This document shows, in pieces, positions 31,178 to 43,385 of a stretch of 64,000 bases of DNA (the first letter of the stretch is position 1; each line of letters begins with the position of its first letter). Source of the stretch: Artemisia argyi. Lineage: Eukaryota; Streptophyta; Magnoliopsida; Asterales; Asteraceae. The stretch lies in assembly GCA_030686995.1 (NCBI GenBank), contig CM060704.1:113273042-113337041 (forward strand), given 5' to 3'. The notes below the pieces were generated by a model, which saw nothing but the letters and a program-made list of their open reading frames with translations, was not told where the DNA came from and did not search any database. Made by a program: the position numbers and the translations under genes.

Positions 31178-32389
31178 TTGATGCCTAAATTTGCTTCGAT
31201 GCTAAAAGGTCTTTTGAATAATAAGGAAAAGTTGTTTGAAATGTCTAAGACTCAAATGAATGAGAATTGCTCAGCGGTTCTTCTTAAAAAGCTACCCGAA
31301 AAGCTTGAAGACCCTGGCAAGTTTCTCATTTCATGCAATTTTCCGGGTATGGTTCAATGCTTCGCCTTGGCCGATCTTGGTGCTAGCATTAACCTAATGC
31401 CATTGTCGATTTGGCAAAAGTTGTCTCTTCCTAACTTGACACCGACGCTTATGACCCTCGAGCTTGCCGATCGATCTACGTCTCGTCCAATTGGTATAGC
31501 CGAGGATATTTTTATCAATGTTGGGAAATTCAATTTCCCTGCCGATTTTGTGGTTGTTGATTTCGATGCTGATCCACAGGTTCCTCTCATTCTTGGGAGA
31601 GGATTCCTACGGACCGGCCGTGCTTTAATTCATGTATACGACGAGGAGATTACTTTACATGTTGGAAACGAAGCCATTACTTTCAATCTCGACCAAACCG
31701 CGAGATACTCCTCCGATTACGATGTGGCTTCCGTCAACCGAATCGATGTTATTGATGAGGCTACGGAGGAGTATTCTCAAGAACTTCTTGGTTTTACCAA
31801 CAATGCTTCGAGTGGCAATCCCACTCCTTCTTTTGAACCGATCGTCTCCGATTCTTCCCCTTCCCTTACTCCGTTTGAGGGAAGTGATCTCGCTTGGGAA
31901 GAAATTAATGCTTGTCTTTCAAATGATTCAGTTTCACCGGAAATTGATAATTCTGACTTTGATCCGGAGGGGGACATTTTATTAATTGAGAAACTTTTAA
32001 ATGAAAACCCGATTGTTTCTTCCCCTCCGATAGACCTAAAAATGGCAGACGTAAATGAAGTAAAGCCGTCTATTGAGAATCCTCTGGAGCTCGAGCTCAA
32101 GGATTTGCCTCCTCATCTCGAATATGCATACTTGGAAACTAATAATAAATTACCCGTCATAATCTCAAAAGATTTAAAAGATGAGGAGAAGACCCGACTC
32201 TTAGATGTGCTTAAGAAGCATAAAAGTGCTATTGCTTGGCAAATCTCCGACATTAAGGGAATCGACCCTCGATTTTGCACTCATAAGATTCTACTTGAAG
32301 ATAATCACAAAGCTTCTGTCCAACAACAACGACGGGTTAACCCACAAATCCATGAAGTGATCAAAAAGAGAAGTTATAAAACTTCTTGA
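31178..32389 (+). pseudogene. Athila protease and RT N-terminus, open 403-codon segment
   Basis: Continues the gag-pol frame after the stop at 31127; the ATG at 31178 is internal. The aspartic protease motif DLGASINLMPLSIW is at about 31372-31413 and the flap-side VPLILGRGFLRTGRALI at about 31580. A long acidic linker follows, then the RT start (IKGIDPRFCTHKILLE). A frameshift at about 32370 ends the frame. Part of a dead polyprotein rather than a separate gene. Confidence 0.9.
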
Positions 32390-33600
32390 CGCTGGAATGA
32401 TTTATCCTATCTCGGATAGTTCATGGGTTAGCCCGGTTCATTGTGTTCCAAAGAAAGGCGGAATCACTATTGTGAAAAATGAAGATAATTAGCTTATACC
32501 GACTAGACTTGTGACCGGATGGAGAGTTTGTATCGACTACCGCAAGCTGAACGACGCAACCCGTAAAGACCATTTCCCGCTCCCTTTTATGGACCAAATG
32601 CTTGAACGATTAGCGGGAAATGAGTTCTATTGTTTTCTGGATACTTTCAAATTCCCATCGATCCCCAGGATCAAGAAAAGACCACTTTTACTTGCCCGTA
32701 TGGAACGTTTGCCAATCGTAGAATGCCCTTTGGCCTATGTAATGCTCCAGGCACGTTTCAGCGGTGCATGATGGCCATTTTCTCGGACATGATTGAAACA
32801 ACCATGGAAGTGTTCATGGACGACTTCTCCGTTTATGGAAATTCTTTCAACTCTTGCCTCTCCCATTTAGAGAATATGCTAATTCGGTGTGAAAACACTA
32901 ACTTGGTTCTAAATTGGGAGAAGTGCCACTTCATGGTTAAAGAGGGCATAGTCCTCGACCATAAGATCTCCAAATCTGGGATTGAGGTAGATCGTGCCAA
33001 AGTTGATGTTATTGCTAAGCTACCTCATCCTACGACCGTAAAAGGAATCCGAAGTTTCCTTGGTCATGCTGGCTTTTACCGACGTTTTATACAAGACTTT
33101 TCTAAGATAGCCCGGCCTCTGACACACCTTTTAGAAAAGGATGCTCCGTTTAACTTCACAAATGAATGCATCGATGCATTTAATTTTTTGAAGAAGAAGT
33201 TAACGGAGGCACCGATCTTAGTTGCCCCCGATTGGAGCTTACCATTTGAGCTAATGTGCGATGCTAGCGATTACGCCATTGGTGCAGTTCTGGGGCAACG
33301 TAAGAATAAGTACTTTCAGCCGATACACTATGCAAATAAGACTATGACCGAGGCTCAACATAACTACACAACTACCGAAAAAGAAATGTTAGCCGTCATT
33401 TATGCTTTTGAAAAGTTTAGACCTTATTTGCTCCTTAAGAAAAGCATAGTGTATACGGATCATTCAGCCCTAAAATACCTAATGACAAAGCAAGATGCTA
33501 AGCCATGTTTGATGCGGTGGGTTCTTCTACTCCAAGAATTTGATGTTGAAATTTGAGACAAAAAAGGAGCTGAGAACCTTGCTGCTTTTCACCTTTCATG
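32390..33600 (+). pseudogene. Athila reverse transcriptase and RNase H, broken
   Basis: The RT fingers are seen as SWVSPVHCVPKKGG and RVCIDYRKLNDATRKDHFPL. A stop lies at 32491 and a frameshift near 32640. The catalytic box is FMDDFSVYG (32812-32838). The RNase H region has [34 protein letters not shown] and [11 protein letters not shown] stop follows at 33556. The protein would copy element RNA into cDNA, but the lesions prevent this. Confidence 0.93.
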
Positions 33601-34989
33601 ACTTGAGAATCCCCATCAAAGTGCTCTTGAGAATAAGGAAATTACCGAAACATTTCCTCTCGAGACACTTGGGAGTGTGACTAAAATTGACCAAAGTACC
33701 CCATGGTTCGCCGATTTTGCGAATTACCATGCGGGGAATTTCATAAGGAAAGGGATGTCGTCTCAGTAAAAGAAGAAATTCTTTAAAGATGTCCAACATT
33801 ATTTCTGGGACGACCCCTATTTGTTCAAAGTCTGTTCGGATCAAGTGATCCGGCGGTGTGTTCACGGTACGGAAGCCGTTGAAATTCTTAAGGCATGCCA
33901 TAGTGGACCCACAGGGGGACATCATGGTGCCAACTTCACCGCAAAGAAAGTGTTTGATTTCGGCTTCTATTGGCCGACGATTTATCGGGATGCCCATGAA
34001 TTGTGAAATCATGTGATTCTTGCCAACGTCAAGGGAAAATTTCTCAAAAAAGATGAAATGCCACAAAATGCTATTCAAGTTTGTGAAATTTTTGACGTTT
34101 GGGGTATCGATTTCATGGGACCATTCCCGTCATCAAGAGGAAATAAATATATTCTCGTGGCTGTAGATTACTTGTCCAAATGGGTTGAAGCGAAGGCGCT
34201 CCCACCAATGACCCCCGAGTAGTTGTTAAATTCTTGAAAAGTCTCTTTGCCCGATTTGGTGCACCTCGAGCCATCATAAGTGATCGTGGGACCCATTTTT
34301 GTAATGATCAATTTGCCAAAGTAATGCTTAAATATGGTGTCACACATCGTCTTTCCACGGCTTATCATCCACAAACTAGTGGTCAAGTGGAGGTGTCCAA
34401 TCGTGGCCTTAAAAGGATATTAGAAAGGACCGTAGGAGAGCACCGTGCCTCATGGGCCGATAAATTAGACGATGCTTTATGAGCTTTCCGGACCGCTTAC
34501 AAAACTCCCATTGGGTGTACTCCTTATAAGCTGGTTTACGGGAAGGCTTGTCATTTGCCCCTAGAACGTGAGCACAAGGCTTACCGGGCCTTAAAACATG
34601 CCAATTTTGACTTGAAAACCGCGGGTGATCACCAAAAAGTTCAGTTGAATGAGTTAGTCGAACTTCGTGATCAAGCTTATGAGAATTCTTTGATTTATAA
34701 AGAGAAAACAAAAAGACTTCATGATGCCAAGTTCAAAGACCGCGTTTTCAACGTTGGTGATCAAGTGCTTCTTTTTAACTCTCGTTTGAAGATTTTCTCG
34801 GGTAAGCTTAAAACCCGTTGGTCTGGACCATTCACCATAACACAAGTATTCCCTTATGGCACCATTGAGTTAGCTCAACCCGATGGTCCCAACTTTAAGG
34901 TGAATGGTCACCATTTGAAACACTATTTTGGAGGGGATGTACCAACCATGGTCGTCCCGGATCTCCAAACTTTCCCCAAGGACGATTGA
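33601..34989 (+). pseudogene. Athila integrase, broken
   Basis: The N-terminal zinc region is seen as [20 protein letters not shown]. The DDE core shows [17 protein letters not shown] (first D near 34108), [14 protein letters not shown] (second D near 34282) and [16 protein letters not shown] (E near 34390). Then come the conserved AFRTAYKTPIG and YGKACHLPLE, and a C-terminal GDQVLLFNSRL region. Stops at 34004, 34220 and 34480, plus a one-base shift, break it. It would insert cDNA into the genome if intact. Confidence 0.93.
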
Positions 34990-37057
34990 ATTTGGGGATC
35001 GAGTTAAGCTACGTGACTCGGTAATCAAAAACAAAGCGCTTCGTGGGAGGCAACCCATGCTTATCCAATTTCATCTTCTTATTTTTCTTATTTCTAACGA
35101 ATAACATGAGGATGGGGTGCCTCTTCTATTCTTGTGTTCCGTGGTTGTTTGTGATGTTTGTTTAGGATTGTCCGCGATTTATGATGACTCTCGTGCTCGT
35201 CATGATGTTCTTCCTCCACTCGAGTTTCATTCATCGATGCTTTTGGAAATCCTATATCCGTGAATCTTATCGACTAACGTTTTCTTTGGCATAATTAATA
35301 AATGGCCCTAGAATTTTGTTAGAATTGCCTTTACCCATAAAACATTGAGGACAATGTTTAATTCTAGTCCGGGGGAGGGTGAATCTTCGATTCGATTTGA
35401 CCTTGCATTTTTCACCATATCATGTACTCTTGCAACTCCGTTTTTCCACCAAAAATCAAAAATGAAAAAAATTGAAAAATTTGAAAAATTTTTGAAGAAA
35501 ATCAACGAAAAAGTCATGAAAAAGCACCAAAAAAAATGAGAAAAAGTTGAAAAAGTTGTGCAAAAATATAATAAAGTTTGAATAAGTGTTTTGACACCTT
35601 GTTGACTTTCTTGCTGGCGAGAGTAGGAATAAATATTTTGACTTGACCAGGCGTGTTGAGCCCTAGCTTGTTCCCTTAACCAATGATAATCATATAAGCT
35701 TGTGCTAGTCTTGTACACAAGGAGCTATAAAATGCGAATTCTTTTCTTAAGAATCTGCAAGTTCCCGTACTTGACTTTATACATGCGCAGCTTAAAAGCT
35801 TTCGCTAGTCTTTTACATAAGGAGCTAGAAAACGCGAATTCTTCTTCTAGAACTTGCAAGTTTCCGTATATGATTTTATATATGCGTGGCTGATTATCGG
35901 CTAAGTATTCGCTGGTTTCATTACTTGGAATCTTAAATTGCGAAGAGCGAGAAATGATAGAGTTTATTTAGAAGTTAGATGCTAAACGTGGAGTAGTTGG
36001 TTCTCTTTAGAGCTCATGAAAGGTACTTGTGGCTTTTTGCTCCCACAAAATTATATCACCAATATATAATAGATGTTCTAGGTTAATTAGTGGTATTTAG
36101 GTTTGGATAATATTTAGTTTCTTATTTTCTTAAAAGAATCTTTGCTTTAGAAGTTGGGTATATATCAAGGATCATCAAAAATAAAAGCAAAAATGAAAAA
36201 AAAAATCAAAAGTCAAAAGTTGATTATGTATGTGGTTTTGGAGCTACCCGATAAGCTTCCATTGATGTTATGAGAAAAAGTAAAGAAAGAAAAGTATGAA
36301 AAAAGTGAAAAATGAAAAAAGTGAAAGTTGAAAGTTATGATGAATAAGAGCTTGAATGTAAATAAGTTGTTGACGCGTGAGGTGTATGTGAATGATTCTG
36401 AATTGGACACATGAGGTGCACGTGTAGTACTCCGCAACTTATCTATGATATTGTATGTACCCAAATTCCTTGAAGTGGACCGAATTTCTATTGCAGTGGT
36501 TCTTGAGAGAAAATGGAAAACTACTTATCGTTTAAATTTGGTATCACTATCGGACTAAAAAATATTGAAACGAGAAAATATGAAGCAATTCATTTCTCAA
36601 TAAAAATAAAATATTGAGATACAAAAACTTAGGACATGGGAGTAAGAAGTTTCCACAAGTAACTATTATGAGTAGTGTTAGCATCTAACTTGTAGATAAG
36701 TTGTGATTTCGTTTGTACGCTTAGTTTGGGAGCTTGTGAAAAATCAAGGATGACGATTTTTATCCGTATGGTCACTTTTCTATGAAAAGTGTTTCTACTC
36801 CTTGACCCTAAAAATTATTGCAAAATAATGAAAGTTCAATAAACCGTCACAAGTTTGAAGTATGAAAATTCCAAAAATAGAAGTGAAAGTAGAATAAAGG
36901 AAAAATTTTGGAAAACGGAGCATTTGCGGGAATAAATGATTTTATTACTTCTTTTGAACATCCATGCTACTTTACAAAGCCAGTAGGAAGAGTTATGAAA
37001 TTATTTATTCCAAAAGCGTGAATTGATCACATTGCGTGAGGACACGACAATACCTTA
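34990..37057 (+). other. Athila post-pol region without env-like ORF
   Basis: Two kilobases of AT-rich sequence with no long ORF, where some Athila members carry an env-like gene. A first polypurine-like motif TAGTCCGGGGGAGGG lies at 35367-35381; a near copy is the real tract before the 3' LTR. Runs of short GAAAAATT repeats occur at 35460-35560. Confidence 0.7.
35697..35893 (+). repeat. Imperfect tandem repeat of ~97 bp with hairpin core
   Basis: Units 35697-35793 and 35798-35893 share CTAGTCTT(G/T)TACA, AAGGAGCTA, GCGAATTCTT and ATGCG at the same positions. The GAATTCTT and AAGAATCTGC or AGAACTTGC parts could form hairpins. Confidence 0.75.
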
Positions 37058-37070
37058 GTCCGGGGGATTT
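37058..37070 (+). promoter_or_regulatory. Polypurine tract of Athila
   Basis: GTCCGGGGGATTT directly before the 3' LTR. The related motif at 35367 is about 1.7 kb upstream. Confidence 0.8.
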
Positions 37071-40000
37071 TGGTGAGTGCTTATTCACTCACCTTTTCTG
37101 AGCTAAATTAGGGCTTAATAATCCAAAAACTAGCCAAAAACGCCAAAGAAAACATGTTTTTGTGATTATGAATATGCAGGTACGGATATTATGTAAAATG
37201 ACGAAAAACAAACATAAATCCGGCAAAAACGAGCACGAGAGTAGAATGAGTCAGAAAGTCAAGCTGGCAATCAAGTTGAGCTTAAAAAGTCAAGTGAGAT
37301 CCCTAAAGTTTGAAGATTTGCAAGAATGGTCCTTATTATGAAAGATTGAAGAATTGACAAGATTGGTCCTTGCACTTTGGAAATTGTCACATTTAGTCCC
37401 TCAAGTGATTTATTGGGAGAAAAGTCAACTTAATTCTTCATGTATTCAAGATTGGCAGAATAAGTCCTTGAATTATACTTTGAAAGTTGACAGAAACAGC
37501 CCTTTGTTTTCAGCAAATTACAAAATTGGTCCTTGAATTTTATTACTACTAAATATGAAAATACTACACTAAGCCTGGTCCAATTTATAACACAAAGGGC
37601 CCAAACAAATCCCAAGCCCAACAAATCCCATAACCCGACCCATTCACCACCCACGGTCAAACTATTACTATCGGGTCAACAAAGTCAAAGCATAGTCAAA
37701 CAATAATAAAAAAAACTTACCCCGCTTCCCTTTTTTCCCCAATTCCCTCAATTACCCAGGCCAAGAACCCTAATGATTGACCGTACAAAATTGACCACAA
37801 TTAAGGGCATGATAGTCAAATCAGAAGTGTTTCTAGAAGCTCAGTAGGTGTCAGATGATGTCAGCATCAAACAAGCACACGATTGGCTATGTGGCAGCCA
37901 ATGATTAGAAGAGACGCGTCATAGGGATCTAATCAAGGGCAATTATCAATTTGGAAATGATTGGAAAGAGATCAAGGGCTATTAGATGATGCAAAGAAAC
38001 ACAAACTCACACGGATTGCCAGCTTGGCAATCCGTGAACTCCCATTCCTCCTCTCCTATAAATAGAGACTAGTGTAAGCTCATTTGATGTGTAGTTTAGG
38101 TAGTAGCGAAACTCTGTTAAAATTTCTATTGAATGTACTTAGACTAGTAATTGTAATGTTCACTTTTTAGTTATAATAAAATTTTAAGTTTCCTTTACTT
38201 TCAATTGCTTATTCTTATTCAATTCTGCTGTATTGTTTTCATATCTTTTAAACTCTGTTTGATCTTAGTTACTTACTTAGCTTAATTAGTATTTCCTACA
38301 ATTCAGTCAAATCATTTGAAGAAAAATATAAAAAAAATTAGAAAATTATAAAAAAAAAAAAAAAGTTTTCAATCTGTTTTTATAAGCTTTTAAATAAGCT
38401 CATATAACTTTTTCACAATCCATTCTAGCTCTATAATTTCCTGTGGATCTGTTTTACAAGTGATCATTGAAAGTCAGTCAACATAAGTCAACTGCCATTG
38501 TTCTATTGATTGCTGAGGGGATTTGGATAAGCTGGAACAGATTTGGAAGGTTCCGGCCTATCAAAAAGATAGGCAAGCACAGTGAATCCACCTCTGTTCT
38601 TGCTGAGGTGGAATTTCTTTGTAAGTTTAATTCAAATCTCTATTATATAGTTTGATCTGAGTTAGATTGGTGTAATTTGTAGAATTACTGTTTCATTGAT
38701 TGTAGTTGCTGAGTAGTAGTTATATTTGATGTAGTAGAGCTTATTTGAGAGTTTGATTAATCTGATTAATAGATCTGTGTAGTTTATTCTTATAGAGTTA
38801 CTGTTTCATTAGCTGATCTGCATTGTTGCTTTGCTGATAGATCTAGTAGCTGAAGCTTTTGATTTGTTGAAATTAAGTGATTTGGAATAGAGTTAGATAG
38901 AGTTTGTTGATCATTTGATTATTTCTGTTTTGAATATGTGTTCATAAGCCTCATTTTTAGTAACTGACTTTGCATGGATCTGTGATCTGTCATATCTGTT
39001 GGACTTCATATTGTTTGATTGTTGATTTTGATTCAAGTAGAGATTAGTGACTGAATTTGATTAGTGGAATGGAGTATTGAGGTCTGTAATCAATTAGTGT
39101 AGTGTATTGTGGATTCTGCAGGGGTGTTTGGTTCAACTTGTGTTTGTGCTGGTTTGTTGTTGTTTCTCTTATTTAGCTTCACATTTAGTTTACATTAGGG
39201 TAGTAATAGACTTATAGATCATAAAAACAGGAGTAAGATAATAAAAAAAGTCAAAGTTAGTTTAAAAATTTATTATCTGTTTGTATTAAGTAAAACCAGT
39301 TAGTATAATTTTAGTAATAGTTGCTTATTAGTGATATTTAGCTTAAACTAGGTTAAAATTAGCTTATTAGTACATCTAGAATTAGTTTTGAGCATTTGAA
39401 ATTTGATTTGGTCAATTAGCTTGAGCACAAAATTAGTCAACTGTCTATTTATTTTGGTTCACTAGCTGCTGAATTTGGAAGCTCTTAGAATAGTAGATAA
39501 GTGCCTTAAGTTAAGTAATTGATTGATTTAGAAACTAATTACTGCTATCTCCAGTTTGCCCCCATAAACTTGTGTATTTGATCTTTTTCTTAGTGCTTAT
39601 TGCTTCAATTTGTTTGCACATTTGAGACAGAGGATTCTGTTTTGGATTGTAGCCTGCTAGTGGTTATGCTTGCTTGTATTTGTGCTTTTATGATTGTTTC
39701 TGAGCTCATTGAAGTTGTTTAAGAGTTGTGATTGGTCAATTTCATCTTGTTTAATCTGTTTATGAAATTACGCATATCTTTGGCTTATTTCATTGCTTAT
39801 TGAGCTATTTTTGGTGCTCTGTGACTTTCCTGAGCATTTCTTGATCATATCTGAGATTCATTGAGCTCACTTGAGCATAACACAACTGTGTTTTAAGATT
39901 TAAAAAGATTTGGTCACAAGTGCTTATAAATAAGCACTTGTAATTAGCTGTTTTGCTTTAAATAAGCACTTAAAATGCTTCTTTTTGTTTCAAAATTTTT

Positions 40001-40682
40001 CTCCAAACTTCTTTTATTATTTTTGATTTTCTGGTAATTTTTCAGATTTTTCTGAGGTGTTTTGATATTTTTCTTAATTTTTCTTTGATTTTAAGCATTT
40101 TTATATATTTTAGAATAAACAAAAACCAATAAAAATTCAGAAAAAGCCATAAAAAATACAAAAATATTTTAGGAAATTCTTTTATAATATTTTAGATTTT
40201 TCATAAATTAATTTTCATTTTTCCCTTTTATTTTTCTATTTTCCTTTCTTTTTAATTCATTTAAAAATACAAAAGTCAAATTAAATTCATAGAAAATAAA
40301 AGAAAAGTCAAAAAAATAATTTTCTTTTTCTGGAAATTCATTTTATTAGTTTAAGATTGTTAGAAAATTGTTTCACGTTTGTAGGATCATTTTTCAATTA
40401 AAGTTACGTTTTAAATAATCTCGTTTGCATTTCCGTTTTTACATTTTTAACTTTAGTATATACCTAGCTTGTATTATTTGCATAGTTTGTGTTTGTTTGT
40501 TATAACTTGAATACTTGATCACTATTTTCACTTTCACCACTTTTCAATACACGATTTGCACGAATCAATATTCTTTGATTCCATTCACCTTCGTACGGAT
40601 ACGACTCGGGTGATCCGTATTTCTTGCAGATCTCCTCGATATACTATACTACTATATTATATAATTGATTTTTAAACATTCA
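37071..40682 (+). repeat. 3' LTR of Athila
   Basis: A 3612-bp LTR, intact and collinear with 17195-19440 plus 27570-28733. It carries about 210 bp (37775-37985) missing from the left LTR and a shorter poly-A (38349-38364). Near 39511 it reads GTGCCTTAAGTTAAG, the unoccupied site for element A. Confidence 0.95.
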
Positions 40683-40778
40683 GGTATCACTATTAATTTG
40701 TAGAAAATGGTCTACATTTTTTAGGTTATGTATGGATTATGGATTTTCTATTATGAAGCGTGCTTTCTTGAAGTATAA

Positions 40779-41727
40779 GCTCAAATGTTGGTATTTGCTG
40801 AAGAAGTTATAAGACCGACAACATTTAATCCAAATCCAAACATTCCAGGAAACAATAGAAGGGAGCGTCGAATGTTTAAGGTAAATGTCAAATTTATAAC
40901 TAGTGTGTCTCTTGGTTTGATTGTATTTTAACAATTTGTTGTTCTAAATTCGGGAGCCGTTGGTGCACTTGATGGAACCCTCATACATGTTGTTGTTCCA
41001 TCTCATAAACAGAATGTGTATAGAGCAAGAGGAAGAGGCGATTGTTATCAAAATGTTTTGGCAATTTGGGATTTCAACATGATCTTTACCTACATTGTTG
41101 TTGGATGGGAAGGTACGGCACACGATGCGAGGATACTAAATGAAGCTTTAATAGATCCAGTATATGAGTTTCCGATTCCCCCTGCATGTATTTAAGTTTG
41201 GAATTGTAATATATATGAAAACTTAGATATCAAAATATCCAAAAGTTAATATGATTGTTTTTTCAGATAAATATTATGTATGTGATGCTGCCTATAAGCA
41301 TACGCGTGGGTTCATGGCTCCATACCGCAATGTCAAGTATTGGTTAGGAGACTTTTGTCGGAAACATGCAATGAGCAGTAAAGAAAAATTCAATCACGCT
41401 CATGCAAAACTTCGAAACGTAGTTGAGCGTGCACTTGAAGTCTTAAAAGCGCATTTTCCAATCTTGAAGAGTATGCCCAAATTTCCTTTGGTAACACAAA
41501 GAGATATTACGATTTCATGTTTTGTTATTCATAGTTTTATCCGAAAAGAGGGTCTAAGTGATGATTTGTTCAATCAATACGATCAAAATGACGTACATGA
41601 TAATGAAAATGTACATGATGATAATGACGGTGATGATGAAGTTGTTCAACCAATTGGGAGTGACACGGATCAACAATACATGATTAACTTACGAGATCAA
41701 ATCGCGGCACAAATTATGCAAAGATAG
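40779..41727 (+). pseudogene. PIF/Harbinger DDE transposase, partial
   Basis: Three exon-like segments. 40779-40880 reads VFAEEVIRPTTFNPNP and ends FK before GTAAAT. 40957-41187 contains VGALDGTLIHVVVP (first catalytic D), GWEGTAHDARIL and ends before GTATTT. 41267-41727 contains YYVCDAAYKHTRGFMAPYR (second D) and RNVVERALEVLKAHFPIL (catalytic E), then a poorly conserved acidic tail and a stop. All three catalytic residues are present. The joint between the first two segments does not restore the frame with the visible splice sites. The N-terminal ~150 residues expected upstream are missing. It would cut and paste Harbinger elements; as it stands it is probably inactive. Confidence 0.9.
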
Positions 41728-42004
41728 GTTTTAAATTATTTGGTATTGGTTAAGTTACTTAATTGTTGTTTCATTGCGTTAAGCTTATGTTTTATTTTAA
41801 GACGATTTATGTAATAGTTTTTATTATGTTAAATTTTGGATATGTATTAAGATAATTTATTTAATGATTTATCATTGTGTTAAATTTATGATAAAAATGT
41901 TTTGTTTCAAGTTTACACTATCTACTTATTAATCGTATTTGCGATAGTTTATTATATACTTAGAAAAAAGGAAAATTAAAACCATTCAGACAATTACAAA
42001 AAAA

Positions 42005-42105
42005 CAAACAACACTTTTCAATTAGATTCAGACATTATAGCCACCTCTTACTAGTAAAATGTTGGTCAGATTCAGATGAGAAACATCTTAATGAAACAAA
42101 CAACA
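42005..42105 (-). repeat. Right terminal region of the Harbinger element
   Basis: Reverse-complemented it begins GGTGTTGTTTGTTTCATTAA and includes ACTAGTAAGAGGTGG, similar to 16122-16235. TTA follows immediately, matching the TWA target preference of the family. The exact end is uncertain. Confidence 0.55.
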
Positions 42106-43385
42106 CCTTAGTTTTTTCTTTTCTTTTCTTTTTTTTTTTTAATAATTTAGAACTTATAATTTAACATAATGACATTTTTCTTCCATCACTCAAGTTATAA
42201 TACATCTTTGACTCACACTTTAACTTAATAAAACACAGAAAACAAAACAAAAAATGCCCTATAATTCGGCTAGAATTTAGTGCACGGCCATACAACGTGA
42301 TGAGGAGTGTCGTATCAAGCAATAGGGTTGTGTTATAAGGCGTAACTTGCCATAATGAGTGCTTTAAGTGTTATGTTTATCAAACACAACTTTCACATCA
42401 ACTTCACATCATCATTTAGCGCATCATCAAATCCACCACCCAATAGGTGTAATAGCCACATCAAACCAAACATATAAAATATCATACTTTATACAAACAT
42501 AGCCATAATATATCACACAAACACAATAAAACATATAGATGGTGCATCAGTTAGGTGGTCTGCACCACCAAACCAAAACCAAAATACCACCACCGCGTGC
42601 GGTTGGGGTAGGTGTGTAATGAGGATGACGCATTGTGGGTGGCACAACCAGGTGGTCGACCACCACCATAACGCCAAGTCTTAAAGTGTTTGTAAAGAAA
42701 ACTCTCCACGCCTTTTTTTTCGGGGGTAAAATGTTACTGATTGATAAAATTTCATTCAAGCTTCAAACTCAAACGATTACACACTGGTCATACGAATTAG
42801 CGGTAAATTATTATCACTTACAAACGCCTATTAGACAAACACCAAGAAAAACATACATTAAGACATTGAAACATGCCAAGCAAAAACATCCATCTTCTTC
42901 ATAGCCATAATACAGTAAACATCCCCTGTCGTCTTGTGAAAATGTATCGTTGGATAAATGTACGAGTGTGTAAAATTATATTTGTCATAGTCTTCACTCT
43001 TGAAAGTTATGTGTCTTATTACGTTAGAGCTCCTTAAATTAATTGTTGTTATTAAATCAGTAATTATAATTGATAGTCCACATAAAAAAAATTAATCAAC
43101 TCAAAAGTTTTTGGTTTTTCTTTTCCTTTTTTATATAGTTTATGTTTTTTTCCGAATATAATCCACTAAATTTTATAAAACTCTTCTAAACTGTTTTTGA
43201 AGTCCTAATGATTAACTTTCATGTGGTATGGGATTTTGTCTATATTTTCAAATTTATGTGTAGTTTTTCTTAAACCATAGTGAGCATAAGTCATATTTAT
43301 TTCATAGGTATTCTAGATAAATATTTCTTTTGTATGGGATTTGGTCTTTTTTCTACTATTATGTGAAACAATGTATTTCATAATT
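42106..43385. other. Intergenic or TE-remnant sequence, no gene
   Basis: AT-rich except for 42540-42680, which holds many GGTGGT/ACCACC words and a perfect 14-bp palindrome GGTGGTCGACCACC (42651-42664). This could be the end of a decayed DNA transposon, but no partner is identified. No coding potential. Confidence 0.45.

Larger units (their letters stand above)
17195..40682 (+). mobile_element. Athila-type Ty3/gypsy retrotransposon, decayed, containing nested element A
   Basis: LTRs start TGGTGAGTGC and end at AAACA(A)TCA. Both flanks carry GGTAT (17190-17194 and 40683-40687). A primer-binding site matching tRNA-Asp follows the left LTR, and a purine tract precedes the right LTR. The gag-pol order is gag, protease, RT, RNase H, integrase, with sequence motifs typical of Athila. 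Coding is broken by several frameshifts and stops, so the copy is dead. The left LTR is split by element A (19441-27564). About 2 kb without env-like coding separates pol from the 3' LTR. Confidence 0.95.
16120..42105 (+). mobile_element. PIF/Harbinger DNA transposon, degenerate, split by Athila insertion
   Basis: The right part (40683-42105) encodes a Harbinger DDE transposase. The left part (16120-17194) carries a GC-rich leader exon and intron sequence of typical type. The two ends share loosely inverted motifs: left TTGCTTGTTTTTTTCATC then AGTAAGAGGTG; right, reverse-complemented, TTGTTTGTTTCATTAAG then AGTAAGAGGTGG. The halves are separated by the 23.5-kb Athila element with duplication GGTAT, which makes them contiguous before insertion. 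Exact ends and the expected 3-bp TWA duplication are not resolved; TTA follows the right end. The transposase N-terminus and the usual Myb-like partner ORF are not found, so it appears internally deleted. Confidence 0.72.

Noticed and set aside
33596..34078. Minus-strand 160-codon ORF
   Set aside because: Antisense shadow of Athila integrase sequence.
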